Origin: Clostridia bacterium
GTDB lineage: Bacteria > Bacillota > Clostridia > Oscillospirales > CAG-272
Direction of reading: 5' to 3'
DNA length: 45,928 bases
Assembly (NCBI GenBank): GCA_017462795.1
Contig: JAFTQL010000048.1
Span: 1-45,928, forward strand
In this document: positions 33,174-41,232 of the stretch, piece by piece
How the letters are laid out: each line of letters begins with the position of its first letter
Numbering within the stretch: the stretch's first letter is position 1
Made by a program: the position numbers and the translations under genes
Notes under the pieces: model-generated
What the model saw: the letters and a program-made list of their open reading frames with translations, nothing else
The model's database searches: none
Told to the model about the DNA's origin: nothing

Positions 33174-34168
33174 TTTTTCAGCAGCTCGTCCTTTCTCGCC
33201 GGAGTATTGTCGCTCATGTCGGCATATTTTATATCCTTGGGATAATTTTCAATGACAGCCTCTCTGTCACGGTATATCTTTTCGGGGAAATAAAGCTCTG
33301 TCATGCCTTGATTTACCGTGGTGGACAGATATCTGAACACCTCGACCACAGCCGCGTCCGTTTCCCTGCCCTTGATGATGGCCTGACCGTAGATGGAATA
33401 GGGAGAGCCCTCCTCAAAGAAAACCATCCTGAAGTTTGCTCCGTCCTCGTTGATCTTGGTAACGGCATTGGCGGTCATTCCCAGACCTATTGCCGCCTCG
33501 CCCATGATCAGCGCGTTTACGGGACCCGAGCCCGATGAGGTAAAGGAAGTGAGGTTTCCGCTTTCCACAAGATCGTCAAAAAACTTAAATGCTTCCTCCT
33601 CGCCCCATGCGTTTACAAGACTGAGCAGGAACATATATCCCGTACCCGAGGACGCGGGATTGGGCATGGAGATGAGTCCCTCATACTGTGGGTCAAGCAG
33701 ATCGGTATAGCTCTCGGGGATATCAAGCTGCTTTTCCTCAAAAATATCCATATTAAGTATGACCGCTCCGCCGCTTCTTATCTCCGGAAGGAAAAAAGAG
33801 CTTTCTACGGCATCATCAGTATATACGGAGAAATCGGATATTTCGGAGAGATCGGCAAGCAGACCGAGATCGGCTATCTGATGGGCGTAGCCGTACTCCA
33901 GGTCGTGAGTGATATCACATCCCGCCTCAGTACCCGATGCCTTGAGAAACGCCGCGTGATCGCCGCTGGATTTGTAATCTATTATTATATCGTAATCCGG
34001 GAACTGCTCGTCAAGCTTTGCCTGCATGTATTCGATACGATAGTCCTCCGCGCTTGTATATATAACCACCTTTTTTCTTTCCACATCCTCCTTGCAGGCA
34101 ACAAAAGAGGCGCTGAGAATGGTCAGCGAGAGGATAGCGACGGTTATTCTCTTAAATAAATTTTTCAT
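33161..34168 (-). CDS. Extracellular solute-binding lipoprotein (AfuA/PhnS class)
   Basis: 335 residues. A lipoprotein signal ends at about residue 25 (ILSASFVAC). The mature part is a type 2 binding fold with VVIYTSAEDYRIEYMQ, DITHDLEYGYAHQ, the hinge segment YEGLISMPNPASSGTGYMFL and GPVNALIMGEAAIG. These match binding proteins for ferric iron, 2-aminoethylphosphonate and related small molecules. No conserved tyrosine pair of ferric-binding proteins is obvious, and the LicC-like gene in the operon argues for an amino-alcohol or phosphonate ligand; this is inference. Promoter at 34381-34409, with a leader of about 205 bases. Confidence 0.85.
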   Translation of the reverse strand: MKNLFKRITVAILSLTILSASFVACKEDVERKKVVIYTSAEDYRIEYMQAKLDEQFPDYDIIIDYKSSGDHAAFLKASGTEAGCDITHDLEYGYAHQIADLGLLADLSEISDFSVYTDDAVESSFFLPEIRSGGAVILNMDIFEEKQLDIPESYTDLLDPQYEGLISMPNPASSGTGYMFLLSLVNAWGEEEAFKFFDDLVESGNLTSFTSSGSGPVNALIMGEAAIGLGMTANAVTKINEDGANFRMVFFEEGSPYSIYGQAIIKGRETDAAVVEVFRYLSTTVNQGMTELYFPEKIYRDREAVIENYPKDIKYADMSDNTPARKDELLKKWNH

Positions 34169-34375
34169 GTTATCTCATTCTCCGTTTTTCCCAATCTATA
34201 TTTGTATCTGATCACTTCAAATCAATTTCATTCAATATTTATCAGTTCAATTTTTTCGATACCAATCTGTTTTTTTGAACATCGCGCGGTTACAAGCGCT
34301 TTTATCAGGCGCAAAAATATACCCTCTGTTCATAAAAAGAGAGTACATGATGAAAAATTGAACACTTTACAACTT
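34169..34375 (-). promoter_or_regulatory. Long structured leader of the importer operon
   Basis: About 205 bases lie between the predicted transcription start and the binding-protein ATG. On the minus strand TACTCTC pairs with GAGGGTA (about 34350-34320), GCGC with GCGC, and GTTCAA with TTGAAC (about 34282-34246). No known riboswitch class is recognised. It may be a regulatory leader or a spacer. Confidence 0.35.
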
Positions 34376-34380
34376 TAATA

Positions 34381-34409
34381 ATTGTATCACACCTAACGTG
34401 CTTTGTCAA
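34381..34409 (-). promoter_or_regulatory. Promoter of the importer operon
   Basis: On the minus strand, TTGACA (34409-34404), a 17-base spacer and TACAAT (34386-34381). Confidence 0.75.
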
Positions 34410-34581
34410 TACCTCCAACAAAATTGGGAAGCTGTCTTTACTCATTTTTTACCCTATCTTTACGGTTTCATTCACGCGAGGACGAAAATTGAACATTTTG
34501 TTCGGTAATGATCAATTATTCCATTTATTCTTACCGTTACATAACACAAAAGAAAAATTTTTTTCAAAAAAGGCTCAAATC

Positions 34582-34621
34582 TGGCACTAAGTGGCACTAA
34601 GTGTCACCATTTGGCACTGAA
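34582..34621 (+). repeat. Four phased 10-bp direct repeats before the phage-type operon
   Basis: TGGCACTAAG, TGGCACTAAG, TGTCACCATT and TGGCACTGAA follow each other with an exact 10-base period, about one helix turn. They end eight bases before a TATAAT (34630-34635) that has no -35 box at normal spacing. They are probably the binding array of a regulator that controls the terminase operon, or a packaging-recognition site. No similar array was seen elsewhere in the window. Confidence 0.6.
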
Positions 34622-34629
34622 AAGGGGGA

Positions 34630-34635
34630 TATAAT
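34630..34635 (+). promoter_or_regulatory. Likely -10 box of the phage-type operon
   Basis: TATAAT lies 32 bases before the first start codon. The -35 region is occupied by the 10-bp repeats, and TTGGCA at 34611-34616 is only 13 bases away, so activation by a protein bound to the repeats is plausible. Confidence 0.5.
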
Positions 34636-34666
34636 ATAGCCATCACAGACACAAGGAGGTCAAAAA

Positions 34667-35125
34667 ATGAATCTGTTTCAGAGAAACACAAAAAAGCAAG
34701 ATCAATGCACTGCGGACGCGGTGGCTATGCGCGGACTTATATCTCAGCTATGCCGTGACGGTCGGTTGGATGAGGTGGTCGAGGAATACATAAGCTACTG
34801 CCACGCCACTCAGAGCCACAGCGCGGAGGAGGCAGCAAGGACAAAGGTCAAGGTGCGCTCACGCTTTCCAAACATTGCGGGATTCTGCCGTTACCTCGGG
34901 ACGGGGCTTTCCGATATCTCGGGGCTCGCGTCCGACTTTCCCGCCGAGCATGACAGGCTGATCGCCATTTTTGAGGACGAGGCGCTGAACTCGGAGGTGT
35001 CCCCCACACTTCTCTCAGCATACCTCAAAAAGCGGATGCGGTACACCACCTCGGAGGATGGCAAGACCGAGGGAAAGGAGGTGAGATACTGCTTTGAGCA
35101 CGACATCTTCTCAGACGGAGAATAA
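34667..35125 (+). CDS. Phage terminase small subunit-like protein
   Basis: 152 residues, small and helical, with no hydrophobic segment. I recognise no strong motif. The helical N-terminal part (LISQLCRDGRLDEVVEEYISYC) and the FPNIAGFCRYLGTGLSDISGLASDFP segment, which looks like a DNA-binding helix pair, fit small terminase subunits that choose the DNA to be packaged. Position immediately before, and overlapping, the large terminase is the main evidence. AAGGAGG lies eight bases before the ATG. It is the first gene of the packaging module. Confidence 0.65.
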   Translation: MNLFQRNTKKQDQCTADAVAMRGLISQLCRDGRLDEVVEEYISYCHATQSHSAEEAARTKVKVRSRFPNIAGFCRYLGTGLSDISGLASDFPAEHDRLIAIFEDEALNSEVSPTLLSAYLKKRMRYTTSEDGKTEGKEVRYCFEHDIFSDGE

Positions 35126-36449
35126 ACTCCGCGATGAAGAGGTGATAAAAATAAGCGGAACGCCAAGCCCCAAGCAAAAGCAATTCTTTGAGGCGCGGAC
35201 ACGCTTTACCGCCTACGGAGGAGCGAGGGGCGGCGGGAAATCATGGGCGCTGAGGCGCAAGCTTGTGGCGATGTGCCTGAGGTATGAGGGACTCAGATGT
35301 CTGCTGGTACGGCGGACGCTCCCCGAGCTGAAATCAAATCATGTGCTTCCCTTTCAGCGCGAGTATGGAGGGCTTATTGAATACCGCGACGGTGAAAAGG
35401 CGTTGATCTTTGACAACGGCAGTCGCATCTATCTCGGCTTTTGCGCTTGCGACCGCGACGCGCTCCGCTATCAGGGACAGGAATACGACGTTATCGCCAT
35501 TGACGAGGCAACGCAGATGAGTGAATATATCTTCTCCATCTTCAAGGCTTGTCTGCGCGGACCGTCAGCCTTTCCCCGACGAATGTATCTCACCTGCAAT
35601 CCCGGCGGTATAGGTCATGCCTGGGTCAAGCGGCTGTTTGTTGACAGGTGCTTCCGCGACGGCGAAGACCCCAAGGACTACGGTTTTATTCAGGCGCTGG
35701 TGTTTGACAACGACACGCTGACCGTCAACGATCCCGACTACATAAGCAGTCTCTGCTCTCTCCCCGAAAGGCTGAGAGATGCCTGGCTGTACGGAAAATG
35801 GGATGTATTTGAGGGTCAGTTCTTCCCCGAGTTCGATCCCGCCATCCATGTATGCGAGCCACACGTTATCCCAAATAAAACAAAGCGGTTCGTGGCTGTG
35901 GATTACGGCTTCGACATGCTTGCGGCGCTTCTGATGGCTGTTGACAGTGACGGGAATGTGTATGCCGTTGCCGAACGGTGTCTGCCCAATCTCACGCTTC
36001 GCGATGCGGCGTTTGAGATAGCGCGTCTTTGCCGCGGACAGACGGCGGAGTTCTGCGTTGCCTCTCCCGATCTGTGGAACAGACGGCAGGACAGCGGCAA
36101 GAGCGGATTTGAGATAATGCAGAGCGTTGAGGGAATGCCGCCCATGACCGCCGCCGATGACAGGCGCATACCTGGCTGGCGTGTTGTAAGGCAGTATCTC
36201 GGAGCACGCGACGGCTCCCCCACGCTGAGGATAAGCCGAGAATGCCCCGAGCTTATACGCTGTCTGCCCGCTCTGCTTTGCGACGAGAACCGTCCCGAGG
36301 ACGCGTCCTCCGATCCGCACGGCATAACCCACGCTCCCGAGGCGCTGAGATACGCTCTCATGACCAGGTGCGCGTCTCCCAAGGATGACACCGCCTCTTC
36401 CCTCGCGTTCACCATGCCCAAAAGAAGCGTATCGTGGTTCTGTGACTGA
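35094..36449 (+). CDS. terL: Phage terminase large subunit
   Basis: 451 residues, complete. The ATPase domain has Walker A YGGARGGGKS (41-50), Walker B YDVIAIDEAT (131-140) and a coupling segment YLTCNPGG (about 164). The nuclease domain has FVAVDYGFDMLA (about 265), FCVASPDLWNRRQD and SSDPHGITHAPEALRYAL, giving the three acidic clusters expected. The start is a TTG at 35094 served by AAAGGAGGTGA at 35074-35084. A GTG at 35142 is possible but has no proper ribosome site. The start overlaps the small subunit gene by 32 bases. The protein pumps DNA into a prohead and cuts it. No inactivating change is visible. Confidence 0.93.
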   Translation: MSTTSSQTENKLRDEEVIKISGTPSPKQKQFFEARTRFTAYGGARGGGKSWALRRKLVAMCLRYEGLRCLLVRRTLPELKSNHVLPFQREYGGLIEYRDGEKALIFDNGSRIYLGFCACDRDALRYQGQEYDVIAIDEATQMSEYIFSIFKACLRGPSAFPRRMYLTCNPGGIGHAWVKRLFVDRCFRDGEDPKDYGFIQALVFDNDTLTVNDPDYISSLCSLPERLRDAWLYGKWDVFEGQFFPEFDPAIHVCEPHVIPNKTKRFVAVDYGFDMLAALLMAVDSDGNVYAVAERCLPNLTLRDAAFEIARLCRGQTAEFCVASPDLWNRRQDSGKSGFEIMQSVEGMPPMTAADDRRIPGWRVVRQYLGARDGSPTLRISRECPELIRCLPALLCDENRPEDASSDPHGITHAPEALRYALMTRCASPKDDTASSLAFTMPKRSVSWFCD

Positions 36450-36546
36450 GACGGATATTAAGGATATAAAATGATATTCATGTGTCTGTGATAATTCAAA
36501 AAACAAAGCGAGGTGATAAAAAATATCAAGTAAAAATTCAAAGGGT
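36450..36546. other. Short spacer in the phage-type operon
   Basis: 97 bases between terL and the next gene. It holds GCGAGGTGATAAAA, which looks like a ribosome site serving a tiny frame that stops at once. No gene or terminator is seen, so transcription probably continues. Confidence 0.4.
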
Positions 36547-38250
36547 ATGTCAGCCGTGATATCGGGCTTTGAGGGCATTGACGCAAGGTTCGCTCACAAA
36601 AAAGCAACAGGTAGCTCGGATATTGCCAACTTCCGCATCCGCCCCGACGGTTCACTTGAAAAACGGTACGGCTACAGGCTGTTATCTACCTTTGACTCCG
36701 CTGTCCGCGCCATGTGGTCTGGCAGGATGGATGGCGAGTTCGTGGGATATGTCCTCATAGGCAGCACCGTCAGCCGACTGGACTTTGACACAGGCGCGCT
36801 GAGCGCTGTGGGTACTGTCTCCACCACCGATACAAAAGCCGACTTCTTCTACTACAAAGCCGTGCTTTATCTTGTGGACGGCAGTCACATCTACAGCATA
36901 ACCGACAACGGCATAGGCTATCCCCACGGCTATGTCCCTCTTGTTGGCAAGGAATGGAGCGACACCTATCGCGGAGCGCCCAACGAGCCCCGCAACCTGC
37001 TTAATAATAAGGGGCGCATAACCTACATAATCAGCGAAGAGCCCTCAAACTTTCTCAAGACCGACGAGAATATATCAAGCATCGACGCTATATACGTCAA
37101 CGGTGTCGCCATATCCTCGTCAAGCTATGAGATAATGCCGATGGACAGGACAGTCTCCGTAACAGGGCTTGAGGCGGGAGACAGGGTGGAGATGTTCTTC
37201 ACCTACGCAAGCTTCCCCTACTCTGAGGCATACGCGGGGCTGATTGCCAACAACAGCGCCACTGTATTCGGAGGCATAAACAACACCCGTCCCTTTCTGT
37301 GGGGCGGACGCAAGGGTATGATGTACACCTCATCTTATGTATCCGAGGACGCCCTTGCCGCATCAAGAGTGGGCTGTCCCGAAAGCGACGCTCTGTATTT
37401 CCCCGCCAACTATGAGTTTACCGTAGGTGACGGAGCGTCAGCCATAACCGCTGTCAGCCGCCACTACGACAGACTGTTGATATTCAACGAGAACGGCGCT
37501 TGGATGGCGGACAGCTCCGCCTGCGGAGTGGACGACTTTCCCGTTCTCAACATAAACTCCCACGCCGGCGTTCTGTCTCAGGGCGCGGCGGCTATGCTTG
37601 GCAACCGCCCCTGCTCGGTCGGAGCGCGCTCCATCTACCGATGGACCTCCTCCACAGAGGAGTTTGACGAGTGCAACGCATACAGCATATCCGCCCCCAT
37701 CGACGAGCTGCTCCCCGACGGATTCTACAGTACGGCGACGGTCTTCTCCGACAACACGCGCGGTGAGCTCTACTTCTGCTCCCCCGCCACGCCATACCTT
37801 GTATGGGTATACTCCGAGATCACCGAAAGCTGGGTACGGTTTGATGGAATAGACGCCGACAGATTTGTCGCCTGCCGCGACGACATAGGCTTTATCAAGG
37901 ACAACAGGCTGTATGTGTTTGACAGGGCTCTTGTCATGGACTACCCCACCGCCTATGTTGGCAATGAGATAATAGCCTGTTTTCAGAGCAATATCATAGA
38001 CTTCGGCACTGACAGCCCAAAACATCTGTCGGACATCACGCTGGTCTTTGAGGGAGGCGATGTAAAGACCGCCATAAGCCTCGATGGAAACGACGGTTAT
38101 GCGGCGGACAAGCTTTTCTCTCCAACCTCAGATCACACAGTGGCAAGACACCGCCTGTCGTCACCGAGATTCGGTCACCTCAGACTCAGCCTTGAGTCTG
38201 TGGGCTATGGACAGCTTGCGGTGCATTCGGTGAAGATAGGCGCGAGGTGA
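36547..38250 (+). CDS. Phage tail-hub / stopper-like beta-rich protein
   Basis: 567 residues, predicted to be almost all beta strands, with no signal peptide or membrane helix. It starts with FEGIDARFAHKKATGSSDIAN, then RIRPDGSLEKRYGYRLL (about 25-41). This resembles the opening of podovirus tail-tube and head-closure proteins (P22 gp10- and T7 gp12-like, 'stabilisation' proteins), where a short N-terminal segment is followed by propeller-like repeats. Segments such as RLLIFNENGAWMADSSACG and YLVWVYSEITESWVRFDG also fit that layout. Assignment is by pattern, not close similarity. Its position between terL and portal, rather than after the capsid genes, is unusual. AAAGGG lies directly before the ATG. 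Confidence 0.55.
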   Translation: MSAVISGFEGIDARFAHKKATGSSDIANFRIRPDGSLEKRYGYRLLSTFDSAVRAMWSGRMDGEFVGYVLIGSTVSRLDFDTGALSAVGTVSTTDTKADFFYYKAVLYLVDGSHIYSITDNGIGYPHGYVPLVGKEWSDTYRGAPNEPRNLLNNKGRITYIISEEPSNFLKTDENISSIDAIYVNGVAISSSSYEIMPMDRTVSVTGLEAGDRVEMFFTYASFPYSEAYAGLIANNSATVFGGINNTRPFLWGGRKGMMYTSSYVSEDALAASRVGCPESDALYFPANYEFTVGDGASAITAVSRHYDRLLIFNENGAWMADSSACGVDDFPVLNINSHAGVLSQGAAAMLGNRPCSVGARSIYRWTSSTEEFDECNAYSISAPIDELLPDGFYSTATVFSDNTRGELYFCSPATPYLVWVYSEITESWVRFDGIDADRFVACRDDIGFIKDNRLYVFDRALVMDYPTAYVGNEIIACFQSNIIDFGTDSPKHLSDITLVFEGGDVKTAISLDGNDGYAADKLFSPTSDHTVARHRLSSPRFGHLRLSLESVGYGQLAVHSVKIGAR

Positions 38251-38284
38251 GAAAATGCAAAATTATTAATGAAAGGAAAAATCT

Positions 38285-39850
38285 ATGAAAGAAATTACAA
38301 ATAAGGCCTGGCGGCAGTATGAGGCGGGTAAGTCCCACAAGCGCCGCATAGGGCTTTATGAAACGGTGCGCCGGAACGAAGCGTTTTACAGAGGCGAGCA
38401 ATGGACGGGCGGTGAGGGCGGCAATCTTCCCAAGCCCGTGTTCAACATGATAAAGCGTGTAATGGACTATCTTGTCTGCTCGGTAGCCTCTGCCGATCTG
38501 TCTGTCCGCTTTACCGATGAAAACATGCCCTTTATCGGCGAAGAGGATAAGAAAACTGTATCCTCGCTTTTGTCCACTCTCACGTCAAACGCGGCATACC
38601 GCTGGGAAAGCTGTGGAATGGACGCAAAGCTTACCGCCATCCTCACTGATGCCGCCATCAGCGGAGACGGAGCGTTTTACTGCTATTGGGATGCGGACGC
38701 GAGAGGCACGGGAGAGTACGGCGGGGACATTGTGACAGACGTTATCGATGCCGTGAATCTCTTTCCCGCCGACGTGAACAAAGCCGACATCCAATCCCAG
38801 GAATACCTGATAATATCGGGCAGAAGCTCCGTGGCGTCCCTGAGAGCGGAGGCGGAAAGGAGCGGAGTGAATGAGGACGATTACATGAAGATAGTCCGTG
38901 ATGATGACCTCGATAATCAATCGGGAGCGCTTGGCAGATACGAGCTTGAAGGCGAGGATGAGGCAAAGGCGACGTTTATTATCAAGTTCTGGCGGGAGGA
39001 CGGAAGAGTGTGCTTTGAGAAATCCACCAAGGAATGCGTAATAAGAAGAGCAAGGACCGACTGCCGCCTTTATCCCGTGGCATATTTCAACTGGTCACCC
39101 GCCAAAAACAGCTTTCACGGCGTATCTCCCGTAACCTCCATGATACCCAATCAGAGATTTGTCAACAGAGCCTACGCCATGGCAATGAAGCACATGACAG
39201 ACACCGCCTTCTCAAAGGTGATCTACGACAAGTCCAAGATCCCCGAATGGTCAAACGAGGTAGGCGAGGCAATTGCCGCCATGGGCGGAGGCAATATTTC
39301 AGACGCTGTATCCGTGGTAGGCACGGGTGAGATGCAAAGCGGCTTTACCGAGCTTATAGACAGCGCGGTCAGTCTCACAAAGGAGCTTATGGGCGCTACG
39401 GAGTCGGCTCTCGGCAACATGGAGGCAACCAACACAAGCGCTATCCTCGCCCTTCAGGAGACCTCACGCGTGACCCTTGACAATGTGAGACGGGCATACT
39501 ACAGATGTATCGAGGAGCTTGCCAACATATGGACAGACATGATGTGCGCCTATTATCCCGCCGACCGTCTTGTTCCCTGCAAGAGCGAGGAGGGTGTAAG
39601 CGCGGAGTACATTGACCCCTCCCTCATCCGTTCCTCCGTTCTCCGCGCAAGAGTTGATGTTGCCGAGGTGACAAGATACAGCGCGGCAGGTGCGCAGAAC
39701 ATGCTGGACAAGCTGCTTGACGGCGGTCACATCACCCCATCGGAGTACATACGCAGGCTTCCCGCGGGACTGCTGATGGACAGGCAGGCGCTTATTGAGG
39801 AAATAGAAGGCAGACAAAGCAAAGAAAAACAGGAGGTAATGTATGGATAA
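38285..39850 (+). CDS. Phage portal protein (P22-like)
   Basis: 521 residues. The layout fits podovirus-type portals. The N-terminal helix begins RIGLYETVRRNEAFYRGEQW, then VFNMIKRVMDYLVCSV and a beta/alpha wing (about 100-260). The stem/clip region follows with YPVAYFNWSPAKNSFHGVSPV and MIPNQRFVNRAYAMAMKHM, and a long channel helix ALQETSRVTLDNVRRAYYRCIEELANIW (about 400; quoted start ALQETSRVTLDNVRRAYYRC). The portal forms the dodecameric DNA entry ring in the capsid and docks terminase. AAAGGA precedes the ATG. It overlaps the scaffold gene by eight bases. Confidence 0.85.
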   Translation: MKEITNKAWRQYEAGKSHKRRIGLYETVRRNEAFYRGEQWTGGEGGNLPKPVFNMIKRVMDYLVCSVASADLSVRFTDENMPFIGEEDKKTVSSLLSTLTSNAAYRWESCGMDAKLTAILTDAAISGDGAFYCYWDADARGTGEYGGDIVTDVIDAVNLFPADVNKADIQSQEYLIISGRSSVASLRAEAERSGVNEDDYMKIVRDDDLDNQSGALGRYELEGEDEAKATFIIKFWREDGRVCFEKSTKECVIRRARTDCRLYPVAYFNWSPAKNSFHGVSPVTSMIPNQRFVNRAYAMAMKHMTDTAFSKVIYDKSKIPEWSNEVGEAIAAMGGGNISDAVSVVGTGEMQSGFTELIDSAVSLTKELMGATESALGNMEATNTSAILALQETSRVTLDNVRRAYYRCIEELANIWTDMMCAYYPADRLVPCKSEEGVSAEYIDPSLIRSSVLRARVDVAEVTRYSAAGAQNMLDKLLDGGHITPSEYIRRLPAGLLMDRQALIEEIEGRQSKEKQEVMYG

Positions 39851-40355
39851 TGAAGCTACTGTCCAAGAGCCTGTCGATATCGGCGAGGCACAGGAAATGA
39901 CAGAGCCGCCCGAGGCGACCGATGCTCACGATGACGGCAATACCGATATAGACGGCAGTGAAAGTGAGCTTGAGACGCTCCGCCGTCAGGTAAGCGAGCT
40001 TACGGATGAGCTGAGAGCGCGTAAGCAAGAGGCGGAAAGGATATCCGCACAGCTTGAGGAATTTTCCTCATTTTTCCCCGACGTCGGCGTAAACACCGTT
40101 CCCGACAGCGTCTGGGACAGTGTAAGATCGGGCAATTCACTTGCGGCGGCTTATGCGCTGTACGCCAGAAAAATTCAGATGAGAGACGAGCAGATAAAAG
40201 CAATCAACTCAAAAAACGCTTCCCTTTCCACCGGTAAGGCGGGACGAGGAACAGCGTCGGAATACCTGACTCCCGACGAGGTCCGCGCCATGAGCCGAGG
40301 CGAGGTAAGAGCAAACTATTCAAAAATAATCGAATCCATGAAAAAATGGAACTGA
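39843..40355 (+). CDS. Phage scaffolding protein
   Basis: 170 residues, highly charged. An acidic disordered N-terminus (about 1-40) leads into a coiled coil, ESELETLRRQVSELTDELRA (about 39-58), and a short basic C-terminal end (RGEVRANYSKIIESMKKWN). This acidic/coiled-coil/basic-tail layout, the length and the place between portal and coat genes are typical of internal scaffolds that guide capsid assembly. The sequence itself has no family signature I can name. AGGAGG lies six bases before the ATG, and translation is coupled to the portal gene. Confidence 0.75.
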   Translation: MDNEATVQEPVDIGEAQEMTEPPEATDAHDDGNTDIDGSESELETLRRQVSELTDELRARKQEAERISAQLEEFSSFFPDVGVNTVPDSVWDSVRSGNSLAAAYALYARKIQMRDEQIKAINSKNASLSTGKAGRGTASEYLTPDEVRAMSRGEVRANYSKIIESMKKWN

Positions 40356-40395
40356 AAAACACAAAAAATTTAATTAAAGAAAGGAAAATATTATT

Positions 40396-41229
40396 ATGGC
40401 AATTACAAACTTTATTCCCACCATCTGGAGCGAAAATCTTTACCGCGAGCTTGACAAGCAGTACATCGCAGTTGCAAACTGCAACAGAGAATTTGAGGGC
40501 GACATCAAAAACATGGGCGCTGTCGTAAAGATCTGCGGCGTTGGCTCTGTGAATATCTCCGATTATACCAAGAACACCGACATGTCCACGCCTCAGGCGC
40601 TCTCCTATACTGTAAGAGAGCTGACCATCGATCAGGCAAAGTATTTCAATTTCCAGATCGACGACATCGACCGCGCCCAGAGCACCCCGAAGCTTATGGA
40701 GGCAGCCATGAGCGTTGCCGCAAGCGCCCTTGCCAACGAGGCGGACAAGTACATTTACGGACTCTATGAGGATGCCAATACCTCGGTAAGATATGACTCC
40801 GTTACCGCTGACAATGTTATTGACTACATCATTGAGGCAAGACAGAAGCTTTATGAGAACAATGTATGCGATGCCTCCAATGTGGTCATTGAGGTGTCCC
40901 CCGCCATCGCCTCTCTCATCCTCAAGGCAAAGGCGGAGCTTGCCACCGACAACACCGCCGCTCTTGACGCAGGTTATCTTGGAAGCATTGCGGGATGCAA
41001 GGTATATGTTTCAAATAACATCGTGGTCGAGGAGGATACAGATGGCTTCTACCACAAGTGCTTTGTCCGCACCAAGCGCGCCATCGCCTTTGCGGAGCAG
41101 CTCTCCGAGATAGACGCATACCGTCCCGAAAAGAGATTTGCCGATGCCGTCAAGGGACTGCACCTCTACGGTGCCGAGATAGTTTACCCCGGTGAGCTGG
41201 TGCTTCTTGACATGGGTATCGCGTACTGA
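40396..41229 (+). CDS. Phage major capsid protein (P22 coat-like)
   Basis: 277 residues. The start MAITNFIPTIWSENLYRELD is the typical opening of P22 gp5-type coat proteins, and the body has the HK97-fold alternation. YIAVANCNREFEGDIKNMGA, TPQALSYTVRELTIDQAKYFNFQID, LANEADKYIYGLYED and a C-terminal IAFAEQLSEIDAYRPEKRFAD-like strand run in order. Each quoted piece matches family consensus segments from memory. At 277 residues it is shorter than P22 coat (about 430) and has no extra insertion domain. AAAGGA lies about eleven bases before the ATG. Confidence 0.85.
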   Translation: MAITNFIPTIWSENLYRELDKQYIAVANCNREFEGDIKNMGAVVKICGVGSVNISDYTKNTDMSTPQALSYTVRELTIDQAKYFNFQIDDIDRAQSTPKLMEAAMSVAASALANEADKYIYGLYEDANTSVRYDSVTADNVIDYIIEARQKLYENNVCDASNVVIEVSPAIASLILKAKAELATDNTAALDAGYLGSIAGCKVYVSNNIVVEEDTDGFYHKCFVRTKRAIAFAEQLSEIDAYRPEKRFADAVKGLHLYGAEIVYPGELVLLDMGIAY

Positions 41230-41232
41230 TAA

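Noticed and set aside
34582..34621. Sigma-54 promoter suggested by the TGGCAC elements
   Set aside because: The second element is not TTGCA-like and the GG-to-GC distance is one base short. A sigma-A type TATAAT follows instead.
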